Made by a program: the position numbers and the translations under genes. This document shows, one piece after another, positions 17,746 through 27,295 of a stretch of DNA of 64,000 nt. Every line of letters starts with the position of its first letter. Position 1 is the stretch's first letter. The notes beneath the pieces are model-generated. The model ran no database searches and had not been told where the DNA came from. It was given only the letters and a program-made list of their open reading frames with translations. This DNA comes from Cyclobacteriaceae bacterium (GTDB lineage: Bacteria; Bacteroidota; Bacteroidia; Cytophagales; Cyclobacteriaceae): the NCBI GenBank assembly GCA_958296015.1, contig CATQIH010000009.1, forward strand, positions 62,001-126,000. The letters run 5' to 3'.

Positions 17746-19740
17746 ATGGCTATAGCTACAGAGATTTCTTCTTTCAAAAAGTATTGTGACAGCCTCACGG
17801 CATATTCGCGCAGGCAAACCCGGGAAGTAAACATTGGTGACGTTCCGCTGGGAGGCAACAATCCCATCAGGGTACAGTCTATGACGACCATTGATACGAT
17901 GGACACACAGGGTTCTGTAGAACAGTCTATCCGCATGATCGAGGCTGGCTGCGAATACGTGCGCATCACGGCTCCCAGCATCAAAGAAGCACAAAACCTA
18001 GATAACATTAAGAAAGAACTCCGCGCCAGAGGCTATCATACGCCGCTGGTGGCCGACATACATTTTACACCCAATGCAGCAGAACTGGCCGCCCGTATTG
18101 TAGAAAAGGTCAGGATCAATCCGGGCAATTATGCCGATAAGAAACGCTTCGAGGTGATTGAGTATTCTGATGCTACCTACCTGGCAGAGCTTGACCGTAT
18201 CAGAGAACGCTTTTTGCCACTGGTCAGTATCTGTAAAGAATACGGCACAGCCATGCGCATCGGCACCAACCACGGCTCACTGTCCGACAGAATATTGAGC
18301 CGCTATGGGGATACGCCCCTGGGCATGGTAGAATCTGCCCTGGAGTTTATCCGCATCTGCGAAGACCTGAACTACTACGACCTGGTAATCTCCATGAAAG
18401 CCAGCAACACCCAGGTGATGGTGCAGGCATACAGGCTGCTGGTGCAGAAGCTGGAAGAAGAACACCTGCAACCCTATCCGCTGCACCTGGGCGTGACAGA
18501 AGCCGGTGATGGCGAAGACGGTCGTATCAAGTCGGCAGTAGGTATTGGTACGTTACTGGAAGATGGGCTGGGAGATACGGTGCGCGTATCGCTCACAGAA
18601 GAGCCAGAGTGTGAAGTGCCGGTAGGCTACAATCTGGTGAACCGATATGCCGACAGGGCAGGCCATGCGCCCATCATGCCCCTGGAAGTTATTCCGCAAG
18701 ACCCCTACAGCTATACCCGCAGGCAAACCCATGAAGTGGGCAACATCGGCGGTGATAATGTGCCAAGGGTAATCACTGATGTAAGCAGAGTGAGCCATTG
18801 GGAATATAAAGACTTTAAAAGTGTCGGGCACTTCTACCTGCCGGAGCCGGATAAGTGGACCATGAACGACCAGGGCTGCGACTATATCTATACCGGTAAA
18901 CGTCCGGTAGCGTTTATGCTGCCCAATGGCCTGAAAGAAATCCGCGACTTTAGTATATGGAGAGCGCAGGACGATCAACGAAATAAATATCCGCTTTTCT
19001 TGCTGGATGAATGGCAGGCAAGTACTGAAAGACATGCCGAGCTTAACTTTCTCAAGGTATCTCTTGAGGACTGGGACTCATCACTGATTAGCATATTGAG
19101 AGAACGCACTGACGTGGTATTGTTGCTGGACACAGACAATACACATGCCATGCCCGAGCAGAGGCGGTTCTTCTTTGCCCTGGTAGAACATCAACTAACC
19201 ACGCCTGTGATCATCTTGCGCAAATACGACAACCTGGACGAAGAACGATTGCAGCTTTTCTCTGCCACCGATGTAGGCGGCCTGCTCATCGATGGCTTTG
19301 GCGATGGCGTGCTGCTGACGACCGATGCCAGCTTACAGAAAAACAGGGCAGAAGCTTTGCAACATATCGCCCGCAACAACACCATTTCCTTCGGCATATT
19401 GCAGGCTTCCAGGGTACGTATGTCTAAGACAGAATATATCTCCTGCCCATCCTGCGGACGTACCCTGTTTGACCTGCAAGAAACCACGGCGATGATCCGC
19501 AAACGTACCGATCACCTAAAGGGTATTAAGATTGGCATTATGGGTTGTATTGTGAATGGTCCGGGAGAGATGGCCGATGCAGATTATGGGTATGTAGGTT
19601 CTGGTAAAGGAAAAATCACGTTGTATCGCGGACAGCATGTGGTAAAAAAGAGCGTGCCTTCCGAAAAGGCGGTGGATGCCTTGATCAATCTGATCCGGGA
19701 AGATGGCCGATGGAATGATCCGCAAAAAACCTTTGACTAA
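17746..19740 (+). CDS. ispG: 4-hydroxy-3-methylbut-2-enyl diphosphate synthase (IspG/GcpE), long form
   Basis: IspG makes HMBPP from methylerythritol cyclodiphosphate in the MEP isoprenoid pathway using a [4Fe-4S] cluster. N-terminal TIM-barrel motifs (PIRVQSMTTIDTMDTQGSVE, LVADIHFTPNAA, RINPGNY, MRIGTNHGSLSDRI) and the C-terminal cluster region (ISCPSCGRTLFDLQE with MGCIVNGPGEMADADYGYVG) are intact. The ~664 residues reflect the extra central domain (about 330-540) seen in Bacteroidota, Chlamydiae and plants. The frame opens at 17692, but the ATG at 17746 gives a natural start. The same-strand genes that follow may share its transcript. Confidence 0.95.
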   Translation: MAIATEISSFKKYCDSLTAYSRRQTREVNIGDVPLGGNNPIRVQSMTTIDTMDTQGSVEQSIRMIEAGCEYVRITAPSIKEAQNLDNIKKELRARGYHTPLVADIHFTPNAAELAARIVEKVRINPGNYADKKRFEVIEYSDATYLAELDRIRERFLPLVSICKEYGTAMRIGTNHGSLSDRILSRYGDTPLGMVESALEFIRICEDLNYYDLVISMKASNTQVMVQAYRLLVQKLEEEHLQPYPLHLGVTEAGDGEDGRIKSAVGIGTLLEDGLGDTVRVSLTEEPECEVPVGYNLVNRYADRAGHAPIMPLEVIPQDPYSYTRRQTHEVGNIGGDNVPRVITDVSRVSHWEYKDFKSVGHFYLPEPDKWTMNDQGCDYIYTGKRPVAFMLPNGLKEIRDFSIWRAQDDQRNKYPLFLLDEWQASTERHAELNFLKVSLEDWDSSLISILRERTDVVLLLDTDNTHAMPEQRRFFFALVEHQLTTPVIILRKYDNLDEERLQLFSATDVGGLLIDGFGDGVLLTTDASLQKNRAEALQHIARNNTISFGILQASRVRMSKTEYISCPSCGRTLFDLQETTAMIRKRTDHLKGIKIGIMGCIVNGPGEMADADYGYVGSGKGKITLYRGQHVVKKSVPSEKAVDALINLIREDGRWNDPQKTFD

Positions 19741-19813
19741 TTGGTGCATTCGGGATAGGTTTTGTCGTTACTTGTGTTATAGCCACAAGAAAATTTATTA
19801 AACAAAACTACGT

Positions 19814-20098
19814 ATGGAAGATACACAACACAAACATGCCGCCCAGCGGGCCGGGTCGCCGGGCGATGCCGCCCATCCCGAAAGCTTTGGGGACACCCAA
19901 TCTGAGAGCATCCAGGAAGATAAGCAGGATATTAAAGAGTTTTTTGCTTTTAAGGAAGTTTTTGGCTACTTCTTCCGTAAGAAAGACCCCAGCCGCCCCA
20001 CTAACGTGAACCTTAAAATGATGCATGGCATCAACAAGATATCCATCGTCATGTTTTTGCTGGGCATGTTGTTCTTTATCGTCAAACATCTGTTTTAG
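19814..20098 (+). CDS. DUF6728 small membrane protein
   Basis: The C-terminal half (FKEVFGYFFRKKDPSRPTN, MMHGINKISIVMFLLGMLFF) matches DUF6728, a Bacteroidota family with one C-terminal membrane helix and no known role. The N-terminal ~38 residues (HAAQRAGSPGDAAHPESFGD) are an unusual hydrophilic extension containing an 18-bp word shared with the end of the LacI gene. It starts 73 nt after ispG, and its stop overlaps the GTG of the next gene. Confidence 0.75.
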   Translation: MEDTQHKHAAQRAGSPGDAAHPESFGDTQSESIQEDKQDIKEFFAFKEVFGYFFRKKDPSRPTNVNLKMMHGINKISIVMFLLGMLFFIVKHLF

Positions 20099-20451
20099 TG
20101 GACATTGAATCGTTTCGCCTGTATTGCCTTCACAAAAGGGGCACAACGGAAGAAATGCCCTTTGGGGAAGATACCCTGGTCTTCAAGGTGATGGGCAAAA
20201 TATTTGCCCTTACCGATATAGAAACTTTTGGCAGCATCAATCTTAAATGTGACCCCGAGGAAGCAGTTTTGCTGCGTGAAAAACATTCTGCCGTAGAGCC
20301 GGGTTACCATATGAATAAGAAGCATTGGAACACCATACTGCTGGATGGTTCGGTGCCCGACAACCTGCTGCTACAGTGGATCGACCATTCATATACATGT
20401 GTTGTCCATACTTTGCCCAAAAAGTTAAAAGAAGCACTTAGCGTACTGTAA
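20098..20451 (+). CDS. MmcQ/YjbR family protein
   Basis: The 117 residues match YjbR: DIESFRLYCLHKRGTTEEMP then FGEDTLVFKVMGKIFAL and YHMNKKHWNTILLDGSVPDN. These proteins adopt a CyaY-like double-wing fold and are thought to bind DNA; their function is unclear. Translation must begin at the GTG overlapping the TAG of the upstream gene, because no in-frame ATG gives a full domain. Confidence 0.88.
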   Translation: MDIESFRLYCLHKRGTTEEMPFGEDTLVFKVMGKIFALTDIETFGSINLKCDPEEAVLLREKHSAVEPGYHMNKKHWNTILLDGSVPDNLLLQWIDHSYTCVVHTLPKKLKEALSVL

Positions 20452-20461
20452 TCATATTGTT

Positions 20462-21052
20462 TTGGAACATGGCCCCTCACTCTTATCCTTAGGCGATTCC
20501 TATACTATCGGAGAGTCTGTAGCAAAGCACCAATGCTGGCCTGTCAAACTGTGCGACAGACTTGGCTTTTCTATCCCCAACCTAATTGCCCGTACAGGCT
20601 GGACCACGCAGGAACTGCTGGAAGCCATAGAAGAAGCCCGTATCATGCATTTCCACGATTACGTCACACTGCTGATTGGCGTCAACGATCAGTATCAAGG
20701 GATGAGCCTTGAACAGTATAGTATGGAGTTTGAAATAGTACTGTTCAAAGCAGTGGCCCTTGCACAGCACAAGCCCAGGCACGTCATTGTTCTTTCTATT
20801 CCTGACTATGGCATCACGCCCTTTGCACAGCAAAAAAATCCTGCAAGAATCCACGACGAGATCAATGCCTTTAACGCCGTCAATGAAGATATTAGTAAGC
20901 GAGAGAAGGTGCATTATGTTAATATTACAGATATCTCAAGAAGGGCCGGTAAAGATTCTTCCCTGCTTGCAACTGATGAGCTGCATCCTTCTGCCAAAAT
21001 GTACGATCTGTGGGTAGAAAGAATCATCAACCAAGTGTTTACTGATGCCTGA
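20462..21052 (+). CDS. SGNH/GDSL-family hydrolase
   Basis: The SGNH blocks are present: block I LSLGDSYTIGE (nucleophile Ser), a block III Asn in IGVNDQYQG, and the C-terminal D-x-x-H in TDELHPSAKMY. It would be a cytoplasmic esterase or acyl hydrolase; no signal peptide is visible. Length about 196 residues. The only start giving the full block I is a TTG at 20462, 10 nt after the YjbR gene, which fits translational coupling. Confidence 0.85.
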   Translation: MEHGPSLLSLGDSYTIGESVAKHQCWPVKLCDRLGFSIPNLIARTGWTTQELLEAIEEARIMHFHDYVTLLIGVNDQYQGMSLEQYSMEFEIVLFKAVALAQHKPRHVIVLSIPDYGITPFAQQKNPARIHDEINAFNAVNEDISKREKVHYVNITDISRRAGKDSSLLATDELHPSAKMYDLWVERIINQVFTDA

Positions 21053-21107
21053 ATGAATGTTCACCTAAAGTACACACACCAATACAGCCTCTCTAAACCC
21101 CTAAACC

Positions 21108-21130
21108 CTGTCCTGTGTCTCACAGGACAG
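21108..21130. other. 10-bp perfect hairpin, interspersed-type
   Basis: CTGTCCTGTG and CACAGGACAG pair perfectly around the loop TCT. No T-tract follows, so it is not a standard terminator. Its core CTGTG-NNN-CACAG is the same as in the hairpin at 33992-34014. A second weaker inverted repeat (AAGGTGGCC / GGCCAC) lies close by. Confidence 0.6.
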
Positions 21131-21218
21131 TTAAGTCAACGTTACCAAGGTGGCCTGTAGGAACACAAGGCCACGGACTTGGGTGGTAATATAAATATGT
21201 ACATACTACTTTAGCATA

Positions 21219-22319
21219 TCACACAGACCATGCGTTGCCTAAAAACCGCAGCCAATTTTTATGCATCACGTTCTGAATGTCTTCTTCAGAATAGCCTCTT
21301 CTGGCCAGCATATCCGGTAGCTTTTGCAGGTCAGCAGTGGTGTCGATATCAGCAGGAGTTTGCTCCAGGCCAAAGGCACCATCCATATCGCTGCCAATGG
21401 CAATGTGCTGCGAGTTGCCTGCCAACTGACAGATGTGGTCATAATGATCGATGATACGTTCCAGGCTGAGTTGCATGTTTTGGGGAGTAGATTTTCCCCT
21501 GATCCAGCCGTTGATCATCATCCAGGCATCCAGCACGCCGCCAATCACTGCTCCCCGGCTGATCAACTCCCTGATCTGCTCATCTGAAAACTGCCGGAGA
21601 TGATCTGCCACGCTACGGCAGTTGGAATGGCTTGCCCATACGTGTCCGTGAAAATGATCCATCGCTTCCCAGAAGCTGTCATCACACAGATGGGTGGCAT
21701 CCAGGATGATGTTCAGATTTTCCATTTCTTTGAGCAGTTCACGTCCTTTGCTGCCTATGCCACCCGTAGCATTGGTGCCTTGTGCATACACACCGGGGCC
21801 ATAATGTGCAGGCCCTATAGCCCTTAGCCCTTGCTCATAGGCACGTTCCAGATAGTGCATATCGACAATAGAGTCAGCACCTTCCAGGCTAAGGATGTAG
21901 CCAATAGGAACCTGAGTTTGTCCACTTTGTGCTGACTTCCAATGTTCCAGGTGGTTGTTGAGTGCCGACAGGTGGGTGATGGACGTAAGTTCGCCTGCAT
22001 CTTCCATGGCTTTGTACCAAGCAAGCTGGCCCTGCGTCTGTGCCCATGCCTGCTGCTGCGAATGCCAGCCAGGCAACGGGTTATCTTTGGAAACATAGCG
22101 GGCGATCAGCGTACCTACGCATAGCCCGACGTTCCCTTTGCGCATTTCCGGAAAAGCGACAGTGCCCAATCCACGGTCGGGTTTGTCGGTAAGTCCTTGC
22201 TCTCTCTGGCGAATCTCGTGTACGGGCTGGCGCAGATCGCGGTTCCACTCCATTGCATTCATGCTCAGGTCAAGGTGTGCATCTACGATAAAAATAGGCT
22301 CATTCATACTATCAAACAT
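21219..22319 (-). CDS. M19 family dipeptidase
   Basis: Renal-dipeptidase-type zinc peptidase. Metal ligands are visible: DAHLD near the start, Glu in LSLEGAD, His in ILDATHLCDDSFW and in WASHSNCRS, and Asp in IGSDMDG. No signal peptide, so probably cytoplasmic. Its ATG at 22319 overlaps the RidA stop by 8 nt; an internal ATG at 22307 is an alternative. With RidA and GntP it forms a three-gene operon, so D- or modified dipeptides are plausible substrates. Confidence 0.9.
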   Translation of the reverse strand: MFDSMNEPIFIVDAHLDLSMNAMEWNRDLRQPVHEIRQREQGLTDKPDRGLGTVAFPEMRKGNVGLCVGTLIARYVSKDNPLPGWHSQQQAWAQTQGQLAWYKAMEDAGELTSITHLSALNNHLEHWKSAQSGQTQVPIGYILSLEGADSIVDMHYLERAYEQGLRAIGPAHYGPGVYAQGTNATGGIGSKGRELLKEMENLNIILDATHLCDDSFWEAMDHFHGHVWASHSNCRSVADHLRQFSDEQIRELISRGAVIGGVLDAWMMINGWIRGKSTPQNMQLSLERIIDHYDHICQLAGNSQHIAIGSDMDGAFGLEQTPADIDTTADLQKLPDMLARRGYSEEDIQNVMHKNWLRFLGNAWSV

Positions 22320-22782
22320 TTAATTCAAACACAGCTTCTATTTCTACAGGAATATTATCAGGCAGCGAACCCATGCCTACAGCACTGCGTACACCGATGC
22401 CTTGTTCTTCTCCAAATACCTGTGCAAACAATTCACTGCACCCATTGATCACGTAAGGATGCCTGGTAAAGTCAGGTACGGCATTGACCATGCCCAGTAC
22501 TTTCACCACACGCTTGATCCGGTTGAGGTCTTGCAGATTAGCTTTGAGCGTGGCGAGGATGGCCAGCCCAACCTGCCGGGCAGCAAGTTTAGCTTCTTCC
22601 ATGTTCAGGTCTGTGCCTACTTTACCTACGATGAGCGAACCGTCTTCCTGCACAGTGCCATGTCCGGATACATACACAAAGTGATCGACGATGAGCAACG
22701 GGCGGTATACGCCGGCTGGTTTGGGTGCCGGAGGCAGCACAAGGTTGAGCGACTGCAACACCGATTCAGGATTATTTTTCAT
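22312..22782 (-). CDS. RidA family protein
   Basis: The long-type RidA/YjgF protein (156 residues) has VDHFVYVSGHG, the RHPYVINGCSELFAQVFGEE segment and GVRSAVGMGSLPDNIPVEIE, which includes the Arg that binds the imine/enamine substrate carboxylate. The role is deamination of reactive 2-aminoacrylate-type intermediates. It lies 9 nt downstream of the transporter gene and overlaps the dipeptidase gene, which places it in amino-acid or dipeptide catabolism. Confidence 0.88.
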   Translation of the reverse strand: MKNNPESVLQSLNLVLPPAPKPAGVYRPLLIVDHFVYVSGHGTVQEDGSLIVGKVGTDLNMEEAKLAARQVGLAILATLKANLQDLNRIKRVVKVLGMVNAVPDFTRHPYVINGCSELFAQVFGEEQGIGVRSAVGMGSLPDNIPVEIEAVFELNV

Positions 22783-22791
22783 GTTGAGTGA

Positions 22792-24111
22792 TTATTTGAC
22801 AAAAATATTAAGAATTAAAACGCCTATCAGACCCGTCACCGACACAATAGTTTCCATCACCGACCAGGTGCTGAGCGTATCTTTCACAGACAGGTTAAAA
22901 TACTCTTTGAACAGCCAAAAGCCTGAGTCGTTGATGTGAGAGAACATCAAACTGCCTGCTCCTGTTGCCAGCACCATCAGGTTGGGGTCTGCCCCGGTTT
23001 GTTCAATGAGCGGAAGCAGGATGCCTGCACTGGTAAGCCCGGCCACAGTGGCAGAACCCACACAAACCCTGATAACAGCAGCAATGCCCCATCCTAATAG
23101 CAATGGTGAAATATTGACACCAATCAGATGGGAAGCTACATAATCACTGATGCCACTCTCGATGAGTATCTCTTTGAGCACGCCAGCACCGGCAATGATC
23201 AGCAGGATGACGGCGATGCTTTTGATAGAGGATGACAATATCTGGCTGACCTGTTGCATGCTTTTGCCTCTGTTCAGGCCCAGCGTAAAGATAGCTACCA
23301 GTATGGTGATCAGCATGGCGATGATAGGGTTGCCGATAAAGGCAAAGATTTTAAAAAGCAGCGTATCTTCCGAAACTACCAACCCGATGATCGCCGTGGC
23401 TGTCAGTAAAAATACAGGGAGCAGTGCTGTAAAAATACTGATACCCAGGCCAGGCATCTGGTGATCTTCCAGCACTTCGGTATTGTAGAAGCTTTTTAGC
23501 GGCTTGGGATGGTACTTTTTGAGCGTACTGCCAAACACCGGTCCACCCAGAATGATTGCCGGAATGGCTACGATCAGTCCATAGAGCAGCGTCAGGCCCA
23601 GGTCAGCACCATAGATGGCGGCCAGGGCAGAGGGGGCAGGGTGGGGAGGCAGATACCCATGCGTGACAGAGAGGGCAGAAAGCATCGGAATGCCTACATA
23701 GAGCAGGGGCAGGCCGGTTCTGACACCTACCGAAAAAACCAAAGGTACCATAATAACAAACCCTACGGAATAGAACATAGGAATGCCTATCACAAAACCG
23801 GTAAGTACCAGTGCCCAGGTAAGATATTTTTTGCCAAACAAGCGCATCAGGCTGTCGGATATTCTTTGTGCGGCCCCACTCTCGGCTACCAGCTTGCCCA
23901 GCATGGCACCAAAGCCCAGAATGATGACCAGAAAGCCCAGTGTGCTGCCAATCCCTCTTTGTATGGCATCGGTAATCTGCACGGTGGTCATGCCTTGTGC
24001 CAGTCCGATACCAATGGACACTAATATAAAGGCAATGAAAGTATCCAGCTTAAAATATCCGACGAGCAAAATAAGAAAGATCAGGCCGATCAGGACGGTT
24101 AGTAGCGGCAT
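22792..24111 (-). CDS. GntP-family permease
   Basis: This 439-residue protein has about 12 membrane segments with GntP-type features (TTVQITDAIQRGIGSTLGFL, HGYLPPHPAPSALA, HINDSGFWLFKEYFNLSVKD). Known members transport gluconate or related acids, sometimes D-serine. Here it precedes RidA and a dipeptidase rather than sugar-acid genes, so the substrate may be an amino-acid-like compound; this is inference. Confidence 0.88.
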   Translation of the reverse strand: MPLLTVLIGLIFLILLVGYFKLDTFIAFILVSIGIGLAQGMTTVQITDAIQRGIGSTLGFLVIILGFGAMLGKLVAESGAAQRISDSLMRLFGKKYLTWALVLTGFVIGIPMFYSVGFVIMVPLVFSVGVRTGLPLLYVGIPMLSALSVTHGYLPPHPAPSALAAIYGADLGLTLLYGLIVAIPAIILGGPVFGSTLKKYHPKPLKSFYNTEVLEDHQMPGLGISIFTALLPVFLLTATAIIGLVVSEDTLLFKIFAFIGNPIIAMLITILVAIFTLGLNRGKSMQQVSQILSSSIKSIAVILLIIAGAGVLKEILIESGISDYVASHLIGVNISPLLLGWGIAAVIRVCVGSATVAGLTSAGILLPLIEQTGADPNLMVLATGAGSLMFSHINDSGFWLFKEYFNLSVKDTLSTWSVMETIVSVTGLIGVLILNIFVK

Positions 24112-24162
24112 GGTGTGTATATTAGGCGTTAGTTTTAGTAATAGCCCCTAATATAGAGTTTT

Positions 24163-24170
24163 TAATTTTG
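24163..24170 (+). promoter_or_regulatory. Bacteroidota-type -7 box upstream of rfaE2
   Basis: TAATTTTG matches the TAnnTTTG consensus exactly, 16 nt before the rfaE2 ATG. No TTG was found at the normal -33 spacing, and the leader would be very short. Confidence 0.35.
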
Positions 24171-24186
24171 TTCTGACGCTACTACC

Positions 24187-24660
24187 ATGCACCAAAAAAT
24201 ATTTTTGCTTCCCGAATTATTAAAACAGCTCGAACAAGAGCGAGCTTTGGGCAAAAAGCTGGTCTTCACCAACGGGTGTTTTGATATATTGCACAGAGGA
24301 CACGCCACTTATCTGCGTGCAGCCCGAAACCTGGGCGATGTGCTCATTGTCGGACTCAATGCTGATGCTTCCGTAAGGCGGTTGAAAGGCAGTGAGCGTC
24401 CCATTAATTGCGAAGACGATCGTGCTTACCTGCTGGAAAGCCTGGCCTGTGTGGATTATATTGTTGTTTTTGCAGAAGATACCCCATATGAGCTGTTGTC
24501 AACCATAAAACCGGACATCCTGGTGAAGGGAGGAGATTATACGCTGGAAAATGTGGTGGGCCGGGAGTTTGCCCATGAAGTGGTACTGATAGATTTTGTA
24601 GCAGGCTATTCTACCACGGCCACCATCCATAAGCTACAGTCTGTTGATGAGAATGGATAG
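24187..24660 (+). CDS. rfaE2: D-glycero-beta-D-manno-heptose 1-phosphate adenylyltransferase
   Basis: The 157-residue nucleotidyltransferase contains FTNGCFDILHRGHATYLRAA with the HxGH nucleotide-binding motif, GLNADASVRRLKG and a closing GYSTTATIHK. It makes ADP-heptose for the lipopolysaccharide core, here as a stand-alone domain rather than fused to the kinase. It ends immediately before the stop of the convergent receiver gene (no gap). Confidence 0.92.
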   Translation: MHQKIFLLPELLKQLEQERALGKKLVFTNGCFDILHRGHATYLRAARNLGDVLIVGLNADASVRRLKGSERPINCEDDRAYLLESLACVDYIVVFAEDTPYELLSTIKPDILVKGGDYTLENVVGREFAHEVVLIDFVAGYSTTATIHKLQSVDENG

Positions 24661-25059
24661 CTAGTCAGGATTGTTATCAGTTTGCAACCGGCTTGATTGA
24701 ATGATCTGCATGATGTTCTGCTCTAGGTCTGCCGGATTAAAAGGCTTCACCACAAAATCTGCCGCACCTGCTTGCAGGCATTCTGTCCGGTAATCGCTCC
24801 GGCCTTTGCCAGAAAGGATGACGACGGGCATGTGCCTGTATGTATCGGAGTCTTTAAGCTTTTTTAGTAGTTCAAAGCCACTCATACCTTCCAGCTCGTA
24901 GTCTGTGATTATAATATCTGGACGATTCTTTCCATTGAGCCAGACGAGGGCCTCTTCGGCTGAGTTTTTGATAACTACTTCGTTTTGTTTGTCAAACAGA
25001 TGGCTTAAAAAAGCACGCATCATCTGGTTATCATCGATGACTAATATGGTGTAGTTCAT
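24661..25059 (-). CDS. single-domain response regulator
   Basis: The 132 residues form a CheY-like receiver: acidic pair in VIDDNQMM, phospho-acceptor Asp in IIITDYELEGMSG, and Lys in VVKPFNPADLE. There is no output domain, so it acts through protein contacts or a phosphorelay. The frame runs upstream to 25191, but the ATG at 25059 (MNYTILVIDDNQ) is the domain start. It lies downstream of the RRM gene, separated by a terminator. Confidence 0.9.
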   Translation of the reverse strand: MNYTILVIDDNQMMRAFLSHLFDKQNEVVIKNSAEEALVWLNGKNRPDIIITDYELEGMSGFELLKKLKDSDTYRHMPVVILSGKGRSDYRTECLQAGAADFVVKPFNPADLEQNIMQIIQSSRLQTDNNPD

Positions 25060-25139
25060 AGATTGATTAGATTTTATGCATATGGCTGGTACTGTGATAC
25101 AATTATTACATGGAAGAAATAGCCAAAACAGCGTTGAAG

Positions 25140-25184
25140 TACAAACAAGAAAGCCCCAGTGCCAAAGGTTATCTGGACTGGGGC
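25140..25184 (-). terminator. Rho-independent terminator after the RRM gene
   Basis: On the minus strand GCCCCAGT pairs with ACTGGGGC, extended through CCA/TGG, followed by a T-rich stretch (TTTCTTGTTTG). It is about 60 nt past the RRM stop and inside the upstream part of the receiver-gene region. Confidence 0.6.
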
Positions 25185-25245
25185 ATTGCAATATAGTAAC
25201 AAAGCTCTCAAGCTATCATTAAAGACTGTTGAGCAGCTCAGTAAA

Positions 25246-25686
<441 letters not shown>

Positions 25687-25850
25687 GTTAAATTGTTTTG
25701 TTTGAATTTGTTATTCCAAAAATAAGTTAATTATCAGAATAACAAGTAAAGATTGAGCGATAATAGATAAAAAAATTTTAAATACAATAAAAAGTACATA
25801 CTAATTAAAGAATTAGTCAAAATTATATCTATGCAGCAACTATCAGGCTG

Positions 25851-26996
25851 TCATTTTTTTTGCTTGGGTTGTTTATTATTTGTTGTTGGTGCCAGCCACA
25901 AGTTCTTTTGTGGCGACTGCCGTACCGGGTCGCCGGGCGATGAAGACTGTCCCAGTGAAGACTGTCGCAGTGAAGACTGTCGCAGCGAGGACTGGCGCAC
26001 GGATAGTTCATGCTGGAGGATGATCGTATTGACCAACGTGTTGCTTTGGTGATGAATCGTATCTATAAGTGTTTGGGCTGCCACTTCGCCTATTTGCTGG
26101 CTTGGGTAGCTGATGCTGCTCAGGTCTGGTTTCATAAAGCGGCAGATCGGGTCATCATTAAAGCCTACCACGGCAATATCCTCCGGAATCCGAAGCCCAT
26201 TCCTTTTGAGTTCGGCAATACAGCCAATGGCTGAAGAGTCGTTGGCGGCAAACACCCCATCAGGTAAGGCCGGGAGTTGCAGAATCTGTTGGGCAGCAAG
26301 CAAACCGGTTTCGCTACTCAACTGAATTTTAAAGAGCAGTTCCGGATCAAACGCCACCTGATAGGCTGCCAGGGCTTTCTGGTAGCCAACTATGCGGTCT
26401 TTGTATACATTATTCAGGTAGCTTCCTCCAAGATGTACGATACGTCGGCAACCTTGCCCCAGCAAATGGGCGGTGGCATCGTAAGCAGCCTTTACATTAT
26501 CAATGACCACGCAGGTAGCACCAGGCAAAGCGACAACCCGGTCAAAAAAGACAACAGGAATGCCCTTTTGCTGAAAAAAGCTGAAGTGGTCTGAGTCTGT
26601 GGTTTCTCCCGACACAGAAATCAGGAGTCCGTCTATGCGGCTGTTGAGCATGGTGGTGAGGTTGGCGATCTCTTTCTTCAGGTTTTCGGAAGACTGGCTG
26701 ATGATCAGGTTGTAACCAGCCTGGTTAATGACTTCTTCAATGCCTGCAATCACCTTCGACATAAAATAACTATCAAGGCGGGGCACAATCACGCCAATGG
26801 TATTGGAATGTTGCATGCGCAGGTTGCTGGCAAAGATGTTTTGCTGGTAACCCATCTTCCGGGCGGCTTCTGCAATCCGTTTCCTGGTTTCTTTTTTAAT
26901 GTTGGGATTGTCCTTCAGGCCCCGGCTCACAGTGGCTGCGGAGATATTCAGCTCTCGGGCAATATCATAGATGGTTACCTCTTTTTTGGGCTTCAT
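25851..26996 (-). CDS. LacI-family transcriptional regulator with repeat-derived C-terminus
   Basis: The N-terminal HTH (TIYDIARELNISAATVSRGL) and hinge (NIFASNLRMQHSNTIGVIVP) are canonical, followed by a periplasmic-binding-like sensor domain ending around ILQHELSVR. The last ~40 residues are unusual: an in-frame 15-bp tandem repeat (RQSSL x3, then GQSSS), then PGDPVRQSP and a Lys/Gln tail. It is divergent from the DUF1080 gene, with a LacI-type operator between them, so it probably regulates that gene and a sugar-related response. Confidence 0.9.
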   Translation of the reverse strand: MKPKKEVTIYDIARELNISAATVSRGLKDNPNIKKETRKRIAEAARKMGYQQNIFASNLRMQHSNTIGVIVPRLDSYFMSKVIAGIEEVINQAGYNLIISQSSENLKKEIANLTTMLNSRIDGLLISVSGETTDSDHFSFFQQKGIPVVFFDRVVALPGATCVVIDNVKAAYDATAHLLGQGCRRIVHLGGSYLNNVYKDRIVGYQKALAAYQVAFDPELLFKIQLSSETGLLAAQQILQLPALPDGVFAANDSSAIGCIAELKRNGLRIPEDIAVVGFNDDPICRFMKPDLSSISYPSQQIGEVAAQTLIDTIHHQSNTLVNTIILQHELSVRQSSLRQSSLRQSSLGQSSSPGDPVRQSPQKNLWLAPTTNNKQPKQKK

Positions 26997-27087
26997 AAAT
27001 AGTAGGTTGTTGTATGTTGCATTGCAGGTGCAATCCTTAAATTCTTACAAAAATAAACAAAAATGCCTTTGTAGGAAAGAAATTTAT

Positions 27088-27126
27088 GCAATCGGTTGCT
27101 ATTTTGTTTTGTATCTACGATATTTG
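27088..27126 (+). promoter_or_regulatory. LacI-type operator overlapping a Bacteroidota promoter
   Basis: GCAATCGGTTGC (27088-27099) is a near-perfect palindrome centred on CG, the form bound by LacI/PurR-family regulators. Its TTG (27096-27098) lies 20 nt upstream of GATATTTG (27119-27126), one mismatch from TAnnTTTG, so the operator overlaps the -33 element. Binding by the adjacent divergent LacI protein would block rightward transcription. Confidence 0.6.
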
Positions 27127-27132
27127 GAAAAC

Positions 27133-27262
27133 TAATTCACTACTATTACAACAACCTGTTTGCTCAGGTAGTGCCAAAGGATGGGCAAGTAACACCCATC
27201 CGATTAACACAAAGTAAGAAAGCCTTCTGAAATCCTGTTTCGGAAGGCTTTTTATTTTTATC
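27133..27262 (+). ncRNA. candidate small RNA or attenuated leader
   Basis: Transcription from the predicted promoter would start near 27133. It would pass a perfect 7-bp hairpin GGATGGG/CCCATCC (27179-27201) and end at a strong terminator at 27220-27250, about 46 nt before the DUF1080 ATG. The result is either a ~125-nt RNA or a leader with built-in termination. No known riboswitch class was recognised. Confidence 0.35.
27220..27262 (+). terminator. strong terminator in the DUF1080 leader
   Basis: AAGCCTTC-tGAAA pairs with TTTC-gGAAGGCTT in a 13-bp stem (one wobble) with a 5-nt loop, followed by TTTATTTTTA. It faces rightward and lies between the regulator and the lipoprotein gene with no gene ending just before it. 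Confidence 0.75.
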
Positions 27263-27295
27263 AGGAATTTTCAACTCATACTAATCTGTTTGACC

